Positions 1-9,846 of a stretch of 64,000 bases of DNA are shown in pieces. The translations under genes were made by a program, and so were the position numbers. Origin of the DNA: Lachnospiraceae bacterium (lineage in GTDB: Bacteria; Bacillota; Clostridia; Lachnospirales; Lachnospiraceae); the NCBI GenBank assembly GCA_029067205.1, contig JAIEEY010000080.1, positions 1 to 64,000 on the forward strand. Reading direction: 5' to 3'. Within the stretch, counting starts at the first letter, position 1. Each line of letters starts with the position of its first letter. The notes below the pieces were generated by a model, which was not told the DNA's origin, searched no databases, and was given only the letters and a program-made list of their open reading frames with translations.

Positions 1-346
1 GTCATTAATGAGGACTTCTGATGTTACTCCATCTGACATTTAGGGGACAGTATTATGTACTATTGTATCAAGATACAATGCTCCTGTTCAGCTTAACTTA
101 ATGACATTGGTTCAACCTTGCCGAACTGTAACACATCAAACCATACGACTATCGTCATGCCAGCAAATTTCGACATGCGGTATCTTCAAGCAGGCTCTCG
201 TACAGTCCTGGAGAAAGTTACGAAAAAACGAAAAAACAGATGGCCGGATCCGAAAGAACTTCTCGGAGCGGCCATCTGAACACATATATTGAAAACCTGC
301 TTGCTTTACACCCATCTGTATATTTTTGAACAGTTCTGATAATCCA

Positions 347-2335
347 TTACCTATATTTATTTCCAACAAAGAGCTGCACTTCATAAGGCCGCAGCAATTC
401 TTCCTTCTCTCCCTCGAGAAGTGTGTACATGCCATGCAGATGATAAACCTGCTCGTCGTTTGTGTGGTTGATGACAAACAGCCATACCTTGTCGCCACTC
501 TCGCGCGTCATCATCTCCACGCCGTCCGCCGCCGTGCCGAGCGTCGCGACCTCACAGACACCGGTCATATAGATCATGATGTCCTCCATAAGCTCCTCGC
601 CCGGTTCCGTTCCCACATACCACGCAATACCGCTTCCATATTTGTTCTCAGTGATCGCCGGCGTCTGCCTGTAAAAGCCCTTTGAGTATTCCGCAATCTG
701 GCTTGCCCCATTAAGCTCTATGATATCACACCATTTTTCAACTTCATATTCCTTCTTGCCGTAAAGCACACCGCCCGTAGTCTCCAACAGACAGTCATAC
801 TCCGGCACCTCTATGCCGCACAATTCGCCAAGCCTTCCCGGAAGCTCCCTGTCTGTCATGCAGAGATTCGTTGCATCTTTTACCCCAGTGCGCATGGTCA
901 GTACCAGATGTCCGCCGTTTGCCACATAATCCATATAGTGCTGCTCCAGATCCGGTGTCATCAGATATTGGAGCGGCGCTATCACAAGCTTATACTTTGA
1001 CAAATCGTCCGTGTCCTGAACGAAATCCACGGGAATTTTCTTGTCATACAAAGCCTTATAATACTTCTGAAGCTGTTCAACATAGCGTAGCTGCGGGTGG
1101 TTTGGCTGGATATCCAACGCATAATTCTGCCGGAAATTATGGACAATGGCAACTTCAGGATTTGGCATCGTTCCCTCGAAATCATCCATATATTTTGCAA
1201 AGGTCTGTATCAGCTTCTTAGCCTCATTATAGATTCTGCCCGGTCTGCCGCTGTGTCCTAAGATTCCGTGCCAGTACTGTTCCGTACCCATCGCACACGT
1301 TCTCCACCGGAAAAAGACAATGGCATCAGCGCCATGTGCCACCGACTGCATTGCCCACGCCGACATCTGTCCCGGTTCCAGCGCCCTGCCCATGATTTCC
1401 CAGCCTGCCATACCCGACTGCTGCTCCATCACCCAGAACGGCTTTTTCTTGTAGCCGCGTATCACATCATGACAGGCGGCAAGCTCATTGTCCGGCTGGT
1501 GCGGCTGTTTCTGCCAGTGTCCCGCCGGATATATATCGTTGGACACAAAATCCATCAATCCAGCCAGGTCATAATAGTCAACTTTGTTGTCAAAGCACAT
1601 AAAATTGTGTGTGATAAAGTGATTCGGACAGTATTTCCTGATAATCTCCGCCTGCCAGTCCGCAAAATTTACAATCAGATCCGAGCAGTAGCATTTCCAG
1701 TCAAGCATCGCCGAAGGATTCTCGCCAACCGCCGTGATCAGCGGCGTTCCAACTTGCTCAAAACGGTTGTACCCCTGGCTCCAGAATGCAGTTCCCCAGG
1801 CGTCATTTAATGCTTCGATCGTGCCATATTTTCTGCCCAGCCATTTCTGAAACAGTCGCCTGCAGGAGTTGCACATACACAAGTCGCCATGGGAATTTCC
1901 AAGTTCATTGTCGATCTGCCACCCGATCACGCCAGGATTTTTTGCAAACCTTTTAGAAAAAGCTGTCACAAATCTTCTGATATGCACGCGATAGTTCGGA
2001 TTGGACTGGCAGTCGTGATGCCGCCCGCCAAAGTGCCTGCGCCTGCCCTGTCTGTCAATCGGCTGTATCTCAGGATTCTTCTCAATGATCCACGCCGGAG
2101 GTGCCGCGGTGGGTGTGCCGAGTATCGACTTGATCCCATAGCTGTCAAGGAGCGCCACCGCTTCTTCGAGCCACTCAAAATGAAACTCTCCCTCCACAGG
2201 CTCCATTTTAAACCACGAAAATTCCGCCATGCGAACAACCTGTACACCCATTTCTTTCATCAGTTTTGCATCCGTCTCCCAGCGCTCCCGCGGCCAGTGT
2301 TCTGGATAATAGTCCACACCAAAATGTATTCCCAT
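347..2335 (-). CDS. beta-galactosidase, GH42 family
   Basis: N-terminus MGIHFGVDYYPEHWPRERWETDAKLMKEMGVQVVRMAEFSW and GWQIDNELG are GH42-like. Start moved to 2335 because GGAGGT lies just upstream of that ATG. Confidence 0.93.
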   Translation of the reverse strand: MGIHFGVDYYPEHWPRERWETDAKLMKEMGVQVVRMAEFSWFKMEPVEGEFHFEWLEEAVALLDSYGIKSILGTPTAAPPAWIIEKNPEIQPIDRQGRRRHFGGRHHDCQSNPNYRVHIRRFVTAFSKRFAKNPGVIGWQIDNELGNSHGDLCMCNSCRRLFQKWLGRKYGTIEALNDAWGTAFWSQGYNRFEQVGTPLITAVGENPSAMLDWKCYCSDLIVNFADWQAEIIRKYCPNHFITHNFMCFDNKVDYYDLAGLMDFVSNDIYPAGHWQKQPHQPDNELAACHDVIRGYKKKPFWVMEQQSGMAGWEIMGRALEPGQMSAWAMQSVAHGADAIVFFRWRTCAMGTEQYWHGILGHSGRPGRIYNEAKKLIQTFAKYMDDFEGTMPNPEVAIVHNFRQNYALDIQPNHPQLRYVEQLQKYYKALYDKKIPVDFVQDTDDLSKYKLVIAPLQYLMTPDLEQHYMDYVANGGHLVLTMRTGVKDATNLCMTDRELPGRLGELCGIEVPEYDCLLETTGGVLYGKKEYEVEKWCDIIELNGASQIAEYSKGFYRQTPAITENKYGSGIAWYVGTEPGEELMEDIMIYMTGVCEVATLGTAADGVEMMTRESGDKVWLFVINHTNDEQVYHLHGMYTLLEGEKEELLRPYEVQLFVGNKYR

Positions 2336-2465
2336 ACCTAATACCTCCACACCTATTCATCTCATTCTGTCATCCAGACTGCTGCCTCCATTATAAGGAA
2401 CAGTTCCTTACAGGCATTAAAGAACCGATTCTAATCCATGCAAAATCACTTTATGATGAATACGC

Positions 2466-2777
2466 CTATGTTGGATAACCGAACCCAAATAATTTAATAA
2501 ATTCATTCCACCCTATAATGCCAATTCCCGCCGCAAAAAATCCGGCAAATGCCAGAAACGGCAGCCACACGAATGCTCTCTTTTGGTAATAGCCCTTTTT
2601 ACACAGCGAGATTGTCACAGGCAGAATTGCAAGAAGCCATAGCAGAAGCTCTAACACTCCGAAAAGTGCATAAATATCAGCTTCATCCCCCAGTTCATAT
2701 GCATATCCCTTACCATGCCCAGTGAAATCCATGTATATGCAGCCAATCCAAAGCGGTGAAGAAAGACTTACAAGCAT
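2466..2777 (-). CDS. small integral membrane protein, hypothetical
   Basis: 103-aa ORF with about three hydrophobic segments and no strong competing ORF. Confidence 0.55.
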   Translation of the reverse strand: MLVSLSSPLWIGCIYMDFTGHGKGYAYELGDEADIYALFGVLELLLWLLAILPVTISLCKKGYYQKRAFVWLPFLAFAGFFAAGIGIIGWNEFIKLFGFGYPT

Positions 2778-2822
2778 AAACCATATTACGAAATAACGGT
2801 TTTTATCTTTTTCATACTTTTA

Positions 2823-3521
2823 TTACAATCTCACAACCAGATTCTCTACAAGCTTCGCACAGTGCGCTGCGGCTGCGCGCTCAAACTCCGGATAATCCAT
2901 ATGTGCGCTTCCGTCCGCCTTGTCCGAGATCGCGCGGAGCACCACATAAGGAATTTTGTTCAAAAAGGCCGCGTGCGCGATCGCAGCGCCCTCCATTTCT
3001 GCGCAGGAGCCGTCAAACTGCCTGATCAGCCTGTCCTTTACCACGCCGTCTGATATAAACTGGTCCCCGCTGACCACACGCCCCTCGTAAACCCCAATCT
3101 CTGGATTTACTTCCCTGCAGACTGCAATCGCCTCCTCGGCAAGCTTTCTGTCCGCCTTGAAAAACGAGGTCTCCATCTGCGGAATGATACCCGGCTCATA
3201 GCCAAGTGCACTGACATCCATGTCATGTTCACAAGCATCTGTGGAAACGACAATGTCTCCGATATTGATCTCTGCGCGCAGTGAACCGGCAACACCTGTA
3301 TTGATCACCGCATCCACGCCAAACACATCTGCCAGAATCTGTACACAGATGCCAGCATTAACCTTTCCGATACCGCACTGTACGATGACTGCATCCTTTC
3401 CGTTCAAGATGCCCTCATGGAATTTCATGCCGGCTTTTTCGACGACATTCTTCACCTCCATTTTTGACTTTAACTCTGCAACCTCAAGCTCCATTGCCCC
3501 GATAATACCTACTTTGTTCAT
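2823..3521 (-). CDS. mtnN: 5'-methylthioadenosine/S-adenosylhomocysteine nucleosidase
   Basis: MNKVGIIGAMELEVAELK, VIVQCGIGKVNAGICVQ, NTGVAGSL, AEMEGAAIAHAAFLNKIPYVVLRAISDKAD are MTA/SAH nucleosidase signatures. Confidence 0.95.
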   Translation of the reverse strand: MNKVGIIGAMELEVAELKSKMEVKNVVEKAGMKFHEGILNGKDAVIVQCGIGKVNAGICVQILADVFGVDAVINTGVAGSLRAEINIGDIVVSTDACEHDMDVSALGYEPGIIPQMETSFFKADRKLAEEAIAVCREVNPEIGVYEGRVVSGDQFISDGVVKDRLIRQFDGSCAEMEGAAIAHAAFLNKIPYVVLRAISDKADGSAHMDYPEFERAAAAHCAKLVENLVVRL

Positions 3522-3665
3522 TTGTTTTATTTTCCTTTCTAAAATATTCTTTTATCCAAACACATTTAGGAACTGCTGTTTTCCGTTTTTCTCTTCCTGG
3601 ATAAAATAATGTCATACTGACCATACATTTTCTGCACTTCATTTTCCAATATATGGGTTCTTACA

Positions 3666-4517
3666 TCAGTAATTTGTTATCAAAATTTCCTGTGTTAAAT
3701 TATTGCCGTTTCTTGTATGATAATTACAATTGTCATAGTTAAAATTTATTTTATGCATATGATATTTCCTGGATTTTCGCCAACTCAAAAGGATATCATT
3801 CTTTTCACCTTTGTGGTGTGACACATTGGATAAAGCAAATCTGATTCCCTTTTCTGATAACATGTCAAGAATTTCATACAGGTCTTTCTCATCCTGTTCG
3901 CCCCACCCTTTAAAACCTCTTTTCCCATCATTGTAACTGCCACATGTAAGCAGATATGGCGGATCTGCATACAGAAAATCCCCTGTTTTCATTAAACTAT
4001 AATCGAACTCCCTAAAATCACACGACATATATCGAATCTGTTCTATGCTCCCTTGAAGTTTTATCAAATTCTCCCGCATCACGTCATTAAAAGAACTTCT
4101 GGCTTTTCCGAAAGGATTGTTATATTCATGAGCTGTATTGAACCGAAACTGATAGTTAAAACTAAAGCACATTAGTACATATAAATCTATCGGATTTTTG
4201 GTCCTGTTATAGTATTCTCTAAAGCGTTCGTATGCTTCTTTATTTTCCTTGGTCAGTTTCCATTCGTTGATCGTCCGGTCAATCTGTTTAATCGCCTGCG
4301 CTATTCCCAACTGTTGAAATTCCTTATAGATATCTATCACAAAGAAATTGATGTCATTTGCAATGTGTTCCCGTGCCTTTGTATTAAAAGTAACATCACA
4401 GCCACCGCAAAAAATGTCTACCATCAAGTCTACATTCCGTGGAAACCATTTCTGTATCTGCCCCATGATACGATACTTATTTCCTATATAATTCATTGGT
4501 GCCTTTATGTACTGCAT
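3666..4517 (-). CDS. D12-class (Dam-type) N6-adenine DNA methyltransferase
   Basis: MNYIGNKYRIMGQI (SAM-binding N-terminus), IFCGGCDVTFN, and the DPPY catalytic motif in FLYADPPYLLTCGSYN. Confidence 0.88.
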   Translation of the reverse strand: MQYIKAPMNYIGNKYRIMGQIQKWFPRNVDLMVDIFCGGCDVTFNTKAREHIANDINFFVIDIYKEFQQLGIAQAIKQIDRTINEWKLTKENKEAYERFREYYNRTKNPIDLYVLMCFSFNYQFRFNTAHEYNNPFGKARSSFNDVMRENLIKLQGSIEQIRYMSCDFREFDYSLMKTGDFLYADPPYLLTCGSYNDGKRGFKGWGEQDEKDLYEILDMLSEKGIRFALSNVSHHKGEKNDILLSWRKSRKYHMHKINFNYDNCNYHTRNGNNLTQEILITNY

Positions 4518-4544
4518 GCGTTCCTCCTGAGAAAGCTGTTCTTT

Positions 4545-5276
4545 TCAAAATGGCAGCTCATCATCTTCCCACATAGACTCGTCCTCATCATCACCGCCCA
4601 GCCAAAAATCTTTCAGAATTTTTTCATATGCCTTAATTGCCTCATCAATACGCTTCTTCTCCTTTTTCTTTCCCGCTACTTGATAATAAGTCGACGCCGC
4701 TGTAAATAAAATAGCATTTTCCTCTGTACATTCTGTATCCCTGCTGATATGCTGTTTAATCAGTATCTCAGCTGTTTTCATATCATGCCGAGCAAGGCCC
4801 GCATACACGCTTGCTGTAACCGCTAATATGTTATCCGGCTCGTCATCCAGCCATTGCCTGCAAAATGTTGCTGCCTCGTCATTTCTCTTAAGGGCGCCTA
4901 AGACAGAAACCTTTCTGAATCTTATGTCTGATGGCGAGTCATCCTCCCAGCAAAACATCTCCAAAAGCGCATCGCACACTTCCAGCAGCTGCTCATATTC
5001 ATGATTCATATCAAGCTTGTCCAGATAATCATCCACCCAGTCCTGCACCTCATATTCAAAATCAGTGATATCATCCACTTTATACAATTCTAATTTTCCA
5101 TTTGGCTGTTCATGTTTCATATCATCGACAAGCTCCTTAAAAAGCTCATATGCGTGATTCCAGCATTCCTGGTCTTTTTCCATACCTATCATAGTATTAA
5201 AACATTTCAATGTCAGTTGATCAAATCGTTTCCATTTCTTATTATTCATTTGCATTACCATTCCTAGTTTACACAT
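4545..5276 (-). CDS. TPR-like repeat protein, hypothetical
   Basis: 243-aa acidic helical ORF with repeat-like CDALLEMFCWED / CRQWLDDEPDNILA segments. Confidence 0.6.
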   Translation of the reverse strand: MCKLGMVMQMNNKKWKRFDQLTLKCFNTMIGMEKDQECWNHAYELFKELVDDMKHEQPNGKLELYKVDDITDFEYEVQDWVDDYLDKLDMNHEYEQLLEVCDALLEMFCWEDDSPSDIRFRKVSVLGALKRNDEAATFCRQWLDDEPDNILAVTASVYAGLARHDMKTAEILIKQHISRDTECTEENAILFTAASTYYQVAGKKKEKKRIDEAIKAYEKILKDFWLGGDDEDESMWEDDELPF

Positions 5277-5284
5277 AATTCATA

Positions 5285-6178
5285 TCATCCAAGTATCCTG
5301 TCAAAAAATCTGCACTCATCATCATTACAAATCTTTGCTTCTTCTAATCGCTGATTCAAATGGAATACATGCCCCATATACTCATCCCCGACATTTCCGT
5401 ATAACTTATACTCGCAGATAATCCCTTTTTCCTTCAATAGTTCATACATCGGCTTCGCCTGGTTCTTAAGGAAGTCATATTCGGAAGTCATGACATATGT
5501 CGGCGGAAAATCAGCATTGATATACTTTATGACATTTATGCGCTCCATCGTCATATCCTTATCCTCGGATAATGCCTTGTCTATATATGCCAGAAACGGT
5601 TCATCTGCTCCGCCTCCCATACGTTCTTTCATATCATAACAACCGCAGTTGAATGCCACAGCCTTTACAGTGATCTTATCAAATGGTATCTGCATCGAAA
5701 ACAGCTTCCGATACGTACTGTTGCTCAACAGCGTCAAATACTGGCTTGCCAGTTGTGCACCCGCGGAATCACCAGTGACGCAGATCTTGTCAAGGTCAAT
5801 ATTGTATGCCCCAGCATTTTCCGACACCCATGTAAATGCCGTATTGACATCTTCCAAAGCCGCTGGAAACGGATTCTCCGGTGACAAACGATAAGAAAAA
5901 TTGACAACCGTAAATCCTCTCTGTGCCAGATCCATACAGTAATGCTGGTATACATCCTTGTCTCCATAAGTCCATCCGCCGCCATGGATATCAATGATCG
6001 TCTTCTGCGGTGATGTGACATCTTTTTTATGGTATATGTCAAGAAGGTTGTACTTACCATACTTTCCATATGTGATATCATCATATCGTTTGATGTTGTC
6101 CGGCGTAGTCAATCCTGCATCCCTTTTCTGATCAGTTGCGCCAAAATCTCTTCTCAGTTTTTCTGCATCAAATTCCAT
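5285..6178 (-). CDS. alpha/beta hydrolase (esterase/lipase, HSL-like)
   Basis: IDIHGGGWTYGDK (HGGG) and CVTGDSAGAQLA (GDSAG). Start moved to 6178 based on the AAGGAAGGG ribosome-binding site. Confidence 0.88.
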   Translation of the reverse strand: MEFDAEKLRRDFGATDQKRDAGLTTPDNIKRYDDITYGKYGKYNLLDIYHKKDVTSPQKTIIDIHGGGWTYGDKDVYQHYCMDLAQRGFTVVNFSYRLSPENPFPAALEDVNTAFTWVSENAGAYNIDLDKICVTGDSAGAQLASQYLTLLSNSTYRKLFSMQIPFDKITVKAVAFNCGCYDMKERMGGGADEPFLAYIDKALSEDKDMTMERINVIKYINADFPPTYVMTSEYDFLKNQAKPMYELLKEKGIICEYKLYGNVGDEYMGHVFHLNQRLEEAKICNDDECRFFDRILG

Positions 6179-6283
6179 TTTATTCCCTTCCTTTCCTTTC
6201 ATTTATATTCTTATCATAACACAAAAAACTATCGCGGTAAATTTATTTCAATAACAGAATGGGACCAAGAACTTACCAGCCAC

Positions 6284-6321
6284 ATGAACAGATAGCTCCA
6301 ATGCTTTTATATCTGTTCATG
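6284..6321. other. perfect 12-bp hairpin in intergenic region
   Basis: catgaacagata ... tatctgttcatg, no T-tract on either side, so not called as a terminator. Confidence 0.55.
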
Positions 6322-6326
6322 GGACT

Positions 6327-6995
6327 CTAAATTCTATTTAAAAGATCCATCGGATTATCAATTTGTTCGAAGTCTGCTTTTCTGCCACATGGCTGGGTAG
6401 TCCCTTCCCGAAGATACCAGACTGCCTGAACAGCGTCCATTCCGAGTTCTCTTGCTGCTTCCAATTCATGACTGCCTCCATCTCCGACGTATAAGCACTC
6501 GTGCGCTTCGACACCCAGCTGATTCATGCATCTTTTATAGATCTCCGCATCAGGTTTCTGTATCCCCTGTTCATATGACAGGCATACTGCATCAAAATAT
6601 GGAAACAATACACTTTTCCTGATTACCTGTGTTTCTTCCGAAAAGCAGTTGCTGATCAGCCCCACTTTCAATCTCTTTTCCTTTAAACTGCGCAGCAGCA
6701 GAATAATATCTGTGTGCAAATGTTGGAAGCATTCTTCCTTTATCTGAATACGCTTTTGGACAATCTTCTGAAATAATTCTTCCGAGTAACATTCATTTTC
6801 CCGCAAAATGGCTTCGATCACTTCCTCCAGCGTCAATTTCCCTATCGTTCTGTCCTGTTCCGTCGAATCCCACAGCTCCCGGAATTTACTTTCTGGTATT
6901 CCTGCATCAGCCGCTATTTGTTTTCCAAAGTACAGCGGGCTTTGATAATGTGTGATGAGCGTTTCGTACATATCAAAAACAACTGCTTTTATCAT
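6327..6995 (-). CDS. HAD superfamily hydrolase
   Basis: MIKAVVFDMYETLI (DxD-like motif I), GLISNCFSEE, YVGDGGSHELEAARELGMDAV. GGAGGAG RBS precedes the ATG at 6995. Confidence 0.88.
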   Translation of the reverse strand: MIKAVVFDMYETLITHYQSPLYFGKQIAADAGIPESKFRELWDSTEQDRTIGKLTLEEVIEAILRENECYSEELFQKIVQKRIQIKEECFQHLHTDIILLLRSLKEKRLKVGLISNCFSEETQVIRKSVLFPYFDAVCLSYEQGIQKPDAEIYKRCMNQLGVEAHECLYVGDGGSHELEAARELGMDAVQAVWYLREGTTQPCGRKADFEQIDNPMDLLNRI

Positions 6996-7049
6996 TGACT
7001 TGTCTCCTCCGATTCCAAATTTTTCCACAATACCTATGAGTAATCCTTC

Positions 7050-7667
7050 CTAAATCTTTTGCGCAACAATTTTATTCGATGCATGTAAATGTTTGGGGAC
7101 TCCGGGGTGTTCATCTTCAAATATGTATGACTTAAATTGCAAGATTTCCCAATCGCCGTAAAGTTCCCTGATCTCTTCATCCTTAGCCAGACCAATCGCA
7201 AACGGCGCGATATCCTCTGATGCTGGTACAGTGTCCGTAAAGATCTGCATGATATGTATTCCACCTGTGTTGGTATGCACTTTTGCTCTGTTTATAAAAT
7301 CTTTCCAATCCCTTCTTGGCACAAAATGCAAGGTTCCAAAAGACATGACCAGATCGTATTTTTGTTCGAACTGATACGTTGTCAGATCGGCTGTGAAAGC
7401 ATTCAATTGTATCCCTTCTATTTTGCATCTTTTCTGCAGTTTTGCGATTCCATGCTCTGACAGGTCAAAAGCATCTACATTGCGATATCCCTGTTTTGCC
7501 AAATACAACACATTTTGACCCTCACCGCATCCTGCTTCGATTATGTGCGCCTGCTTACTGAGTAAATACTCAAATTCCCTGATCGTTTTGTTTGGTTCCA
7601 CGGAAAACGCAACAGCACTCTCATCCTGATAGGCCAATTCCCAAAAGGGTGTCAAATTGTTATCCAT
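7050..7667 (-). CDS. class I SAM-dependent methyltransferase
   Basis: HIIEAGCGEGQNVLYLAKQGYRNVDAFDLSEHGI motif I/II. GGGGAGG RBS before the ATG at 7667. Confidence 0.85.
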   Translation of the reverse strand: MDNNLTPFWELAYQDESAVAFSVEPNKTIREFEYLLSKQAHIIEAGCGEGQNVLYLAKQGYRNVDAFDLSEHGIAKLQKRCKIEGIQLNAFTADLTTYQFEQKYDLVMSFGTLHFVPRRDWKDFINRAKVHTNTGGIHIMQIFTDTVPASEDIAPFAIGLAKDEEIRELYGDWEILQFKSYIFEDEHPGVPKHLHASNKIVAQKI

Positions 7668-7969
7668 ATAACAGTCCTCCCCAATCATGTAAAAATTTTA
7701 TTAACATTACATTTTGCCGTATTATACCCAAATTACTTGTGCAATCACGGTAAAGGAATGCCCATTCGGGCAAGTATAATGTCTGGCGTCATTATACCAT
7801 ATTTTTGAATATAGTCAATTTCCTATAGAACACTGTTTTACTGTGAAAAATGATTGTAAACGATCAGAAAGAATGAATCACATTATTTAATAGACTTGTG
7901 CGTTTGCTTGTGGTAAAATATTTGCATTGGACAATTTTGCAAAATATCATTAATAAGGAGAAAATTGAT

Positions 7970-8719
7970 ATGACACAGGGATTTTTGGAACAAGAGTCGA
8001 TCAATGCAAACAAACGAAAACGAAAATTATTTTTATCTTTGTTTTTATTCTTTATCTGTATGATTGGATTTCTGTATTTTGCGACAAGGGACTCCATAGA
8101 TTTAAACAATCCAAGGGATCATCAATTGGTTGTCCTGTTTTGCATTATCATAGGACTCATGCTGTTTTGCACGACAGCCGGGCTGCTGCTGTCAATTCTT
8201 CCGGCGAAAAATGGCAAAAACCTGCTCCTTCCATTTGAGGAAAATACCAAAGAGGCAGTGGCTGCCCTGATCGATCAGGAAGTCGCAGAAGGAAAGATTG
8301 TGTATGAAGGCTATATGAATCATAATACAATCAAGCCGTATCCTGAACGGATTATCCTACTCCCAACCCATTTACTGCTGATTGGCGAAATGGGCAGAGT
8401 GACGGCAATTCCATGTGATAAGATTCTCTGGCTCTGTGCCCAGACTGGTTATAAAGGCGGTCCCTTTTATGTACGCATTCTTGTATTCACCGAAAAGAAT
8501 ATCTTTGATTTTGACGGAAATGACATTGAACATACAAAAGAAATCGCCAATGATCTCTATCAATACATACCAAATGTTTTCCATAAATATGATCCTCAGG
8601 AACTTTCTTACTCACTTGAAAAACTCTTTCGTGAAAATCATGATGGATTTATGGAATATTATAAGGAAGCAAAAGAAAACATGCAGAACACAACAAACAG
8701 GAATCCTATTGAAAAGTAA
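7970..8719 (+). CDS. membrane protein, hypothetical (two TM helices plus soluble domain)
   Basis: ORF with two hydrophobic helices near the N-terminus. AAGGAG RBS precedes the ATG at 7970. Confidence 0.65.
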   Translation: MTQGFLEQESINANKRKRKLFLSLFLFFICMIGFLYFATRDSIDLNNPRDHQLVVLFCIIIGLMLFCTTAGLLLSILPAKNGKNLLLPFEENTKEAVAALIDQEVAEGKIVYEGYMNHNTIKPYPERIILLPTHLLLIGEMGRVTAIPCDKILWLCAQTGYKGGPFYVRILVFTEKNIFDFDGNDIEHTKEIANDLYQYIPNVFHKYDPQELSYSLEKLFRENHDGFMEYYKEAKENMQNTTNRNPIEK

Positions 8720-8734
8720 GAAAGGTATTGCAAA

Positions 8735-9544
8735 ATGAATACAGCCAATATAACAGATCTATTTTTAGAGAATCTGAAAGCAGATTCAAACGAATATAAG
8801 CATCTTGAAACCGATGGATTTAACATGACCGAAAAGAAAAATGCAATCCGTTCCCTTATGAATATCCGTATGCCGAAAATGATCTCAAAGGAACTTACGA
8901 AGATACAGGACGATTATCTGCAGAACGAGCTTGCCAAAAAAGGTGTCGTATCGTTGGAAGATATTCCAACCATAGAAGGACATTCCAAGATATCACTATG
9001 GCAGGGAGATATCACAAGGTTAAAAGTGGGTGCGATCGTCAATGCCGCCAATTCGCAGATGCTTGGGTGTTTTGTGCCTTGCCACAGATGTATTGACAAT
9101 GCCATTCACAGTGCAGCAGGTATGCAGCTCAGAGACGAGTGCAGCCATATCATGAATGAGCGGCGCATCCTGTATGGCAGAAACTATGAGGAGCCAACAG
9201 GTACAGCTACCCTGACAAAATCCTACAATCTTCCCTGCGATTATGTAATTCATACCGTTGGACCGATTGTTTATGACCAGTTGAATGATGCATTGTGTCA
9301 AGACTTGCAAAACTGTTATGAGAATGTTCTGAAATGCTGTATGGAAAACAACATCAAATCAGTCGCTTTCTGCTGTATTTCAACAGGAGAATTTCATTTT
9401 CCCAATGATAAGGCTGCACAAATCGCTTTCGAGACTGTAACCGCGTTTTTGAAAACATATGGTGATTCGATGGAACGAATTATATTTAACGTGTTTAAGG
9501 ACACCGACCGCGAAATATATGAAACGCTTTTGGACCATGCCTAA
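8735..9544 (+). CDS. macrodomain ADP-ribosyl hydrolase, zinc-containing (SirTM-associated type)
   Basis: LWQGDITRLKVGAIVNAANSQMLGCFVPCHRCIDNAIHSAAGMQLRDEC and VIHTVGPIV. The Cys/His-rich insertion after NAANSQMLG is typical of Zn-macrodomains. Confidence 0.88.
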   Translation: MNTANITDLFLENLKADSNEYKHLETDGFNMTEKKNAIRSLMNIRMPKMISKELTKIQDDYLQNELAKKGVVSLEDIPTIEGHSKISLWQGDITRLKVGAIVNAANSQMLGCFVPCHRCIDNAIHSAAGMQLRDECSHIMNERRILYGRNYEEPTGTATLTKSYNLPCDYVIHTVGPIVYDQLNDALCQDLQNCYENVLKCCMENNIKSVAFCCISTGEFHFPNDKAAQIAFETVTAFLKTYGDSMERIIFNVFKDTDREIYETLLDHA

Positions 9545-9846
9545 GCTGTGCGATCCATGCAATCGACCTGATCAAAATCTACTGCCTTTCCATATTTGCG
9601 CAGTACGCTCTTTGCGCGCGTTCCAAACCTGTCACATAAATACATTTTTCGAAGTTGTATTTCTCCTCGTATGAATGCTTAACAGGGGAATTTAGTTCCC
9701 GACTGATTGGTACATAGATACCATATAAGTGCATTATAGCACAATGCATTTACGAATAGGATGATTCTTTTGTCTTTAAAAGTTTGATTGCGGTCATTGG
9801 CTGCGATATGTTATAATCAACCCAGAACTAGCGTGGGAGGATTGTC

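Noticed and set aside
1268-1810. 180-aa plus-strand ORF and other long ORFs opposite GH42
   Set aside because: Antisense shadow of a clear GH42 gene; low-complexity composition and no family signature.
9541-9650. Minus-strand 34-codon frame MYLCDRFGTRAKSVLRKYGKAVDFDQVDCMDRTA after the macrodomain gene
   Set aside because: Protein-like composition but too short, RBS spacing too long, and no family recognised.
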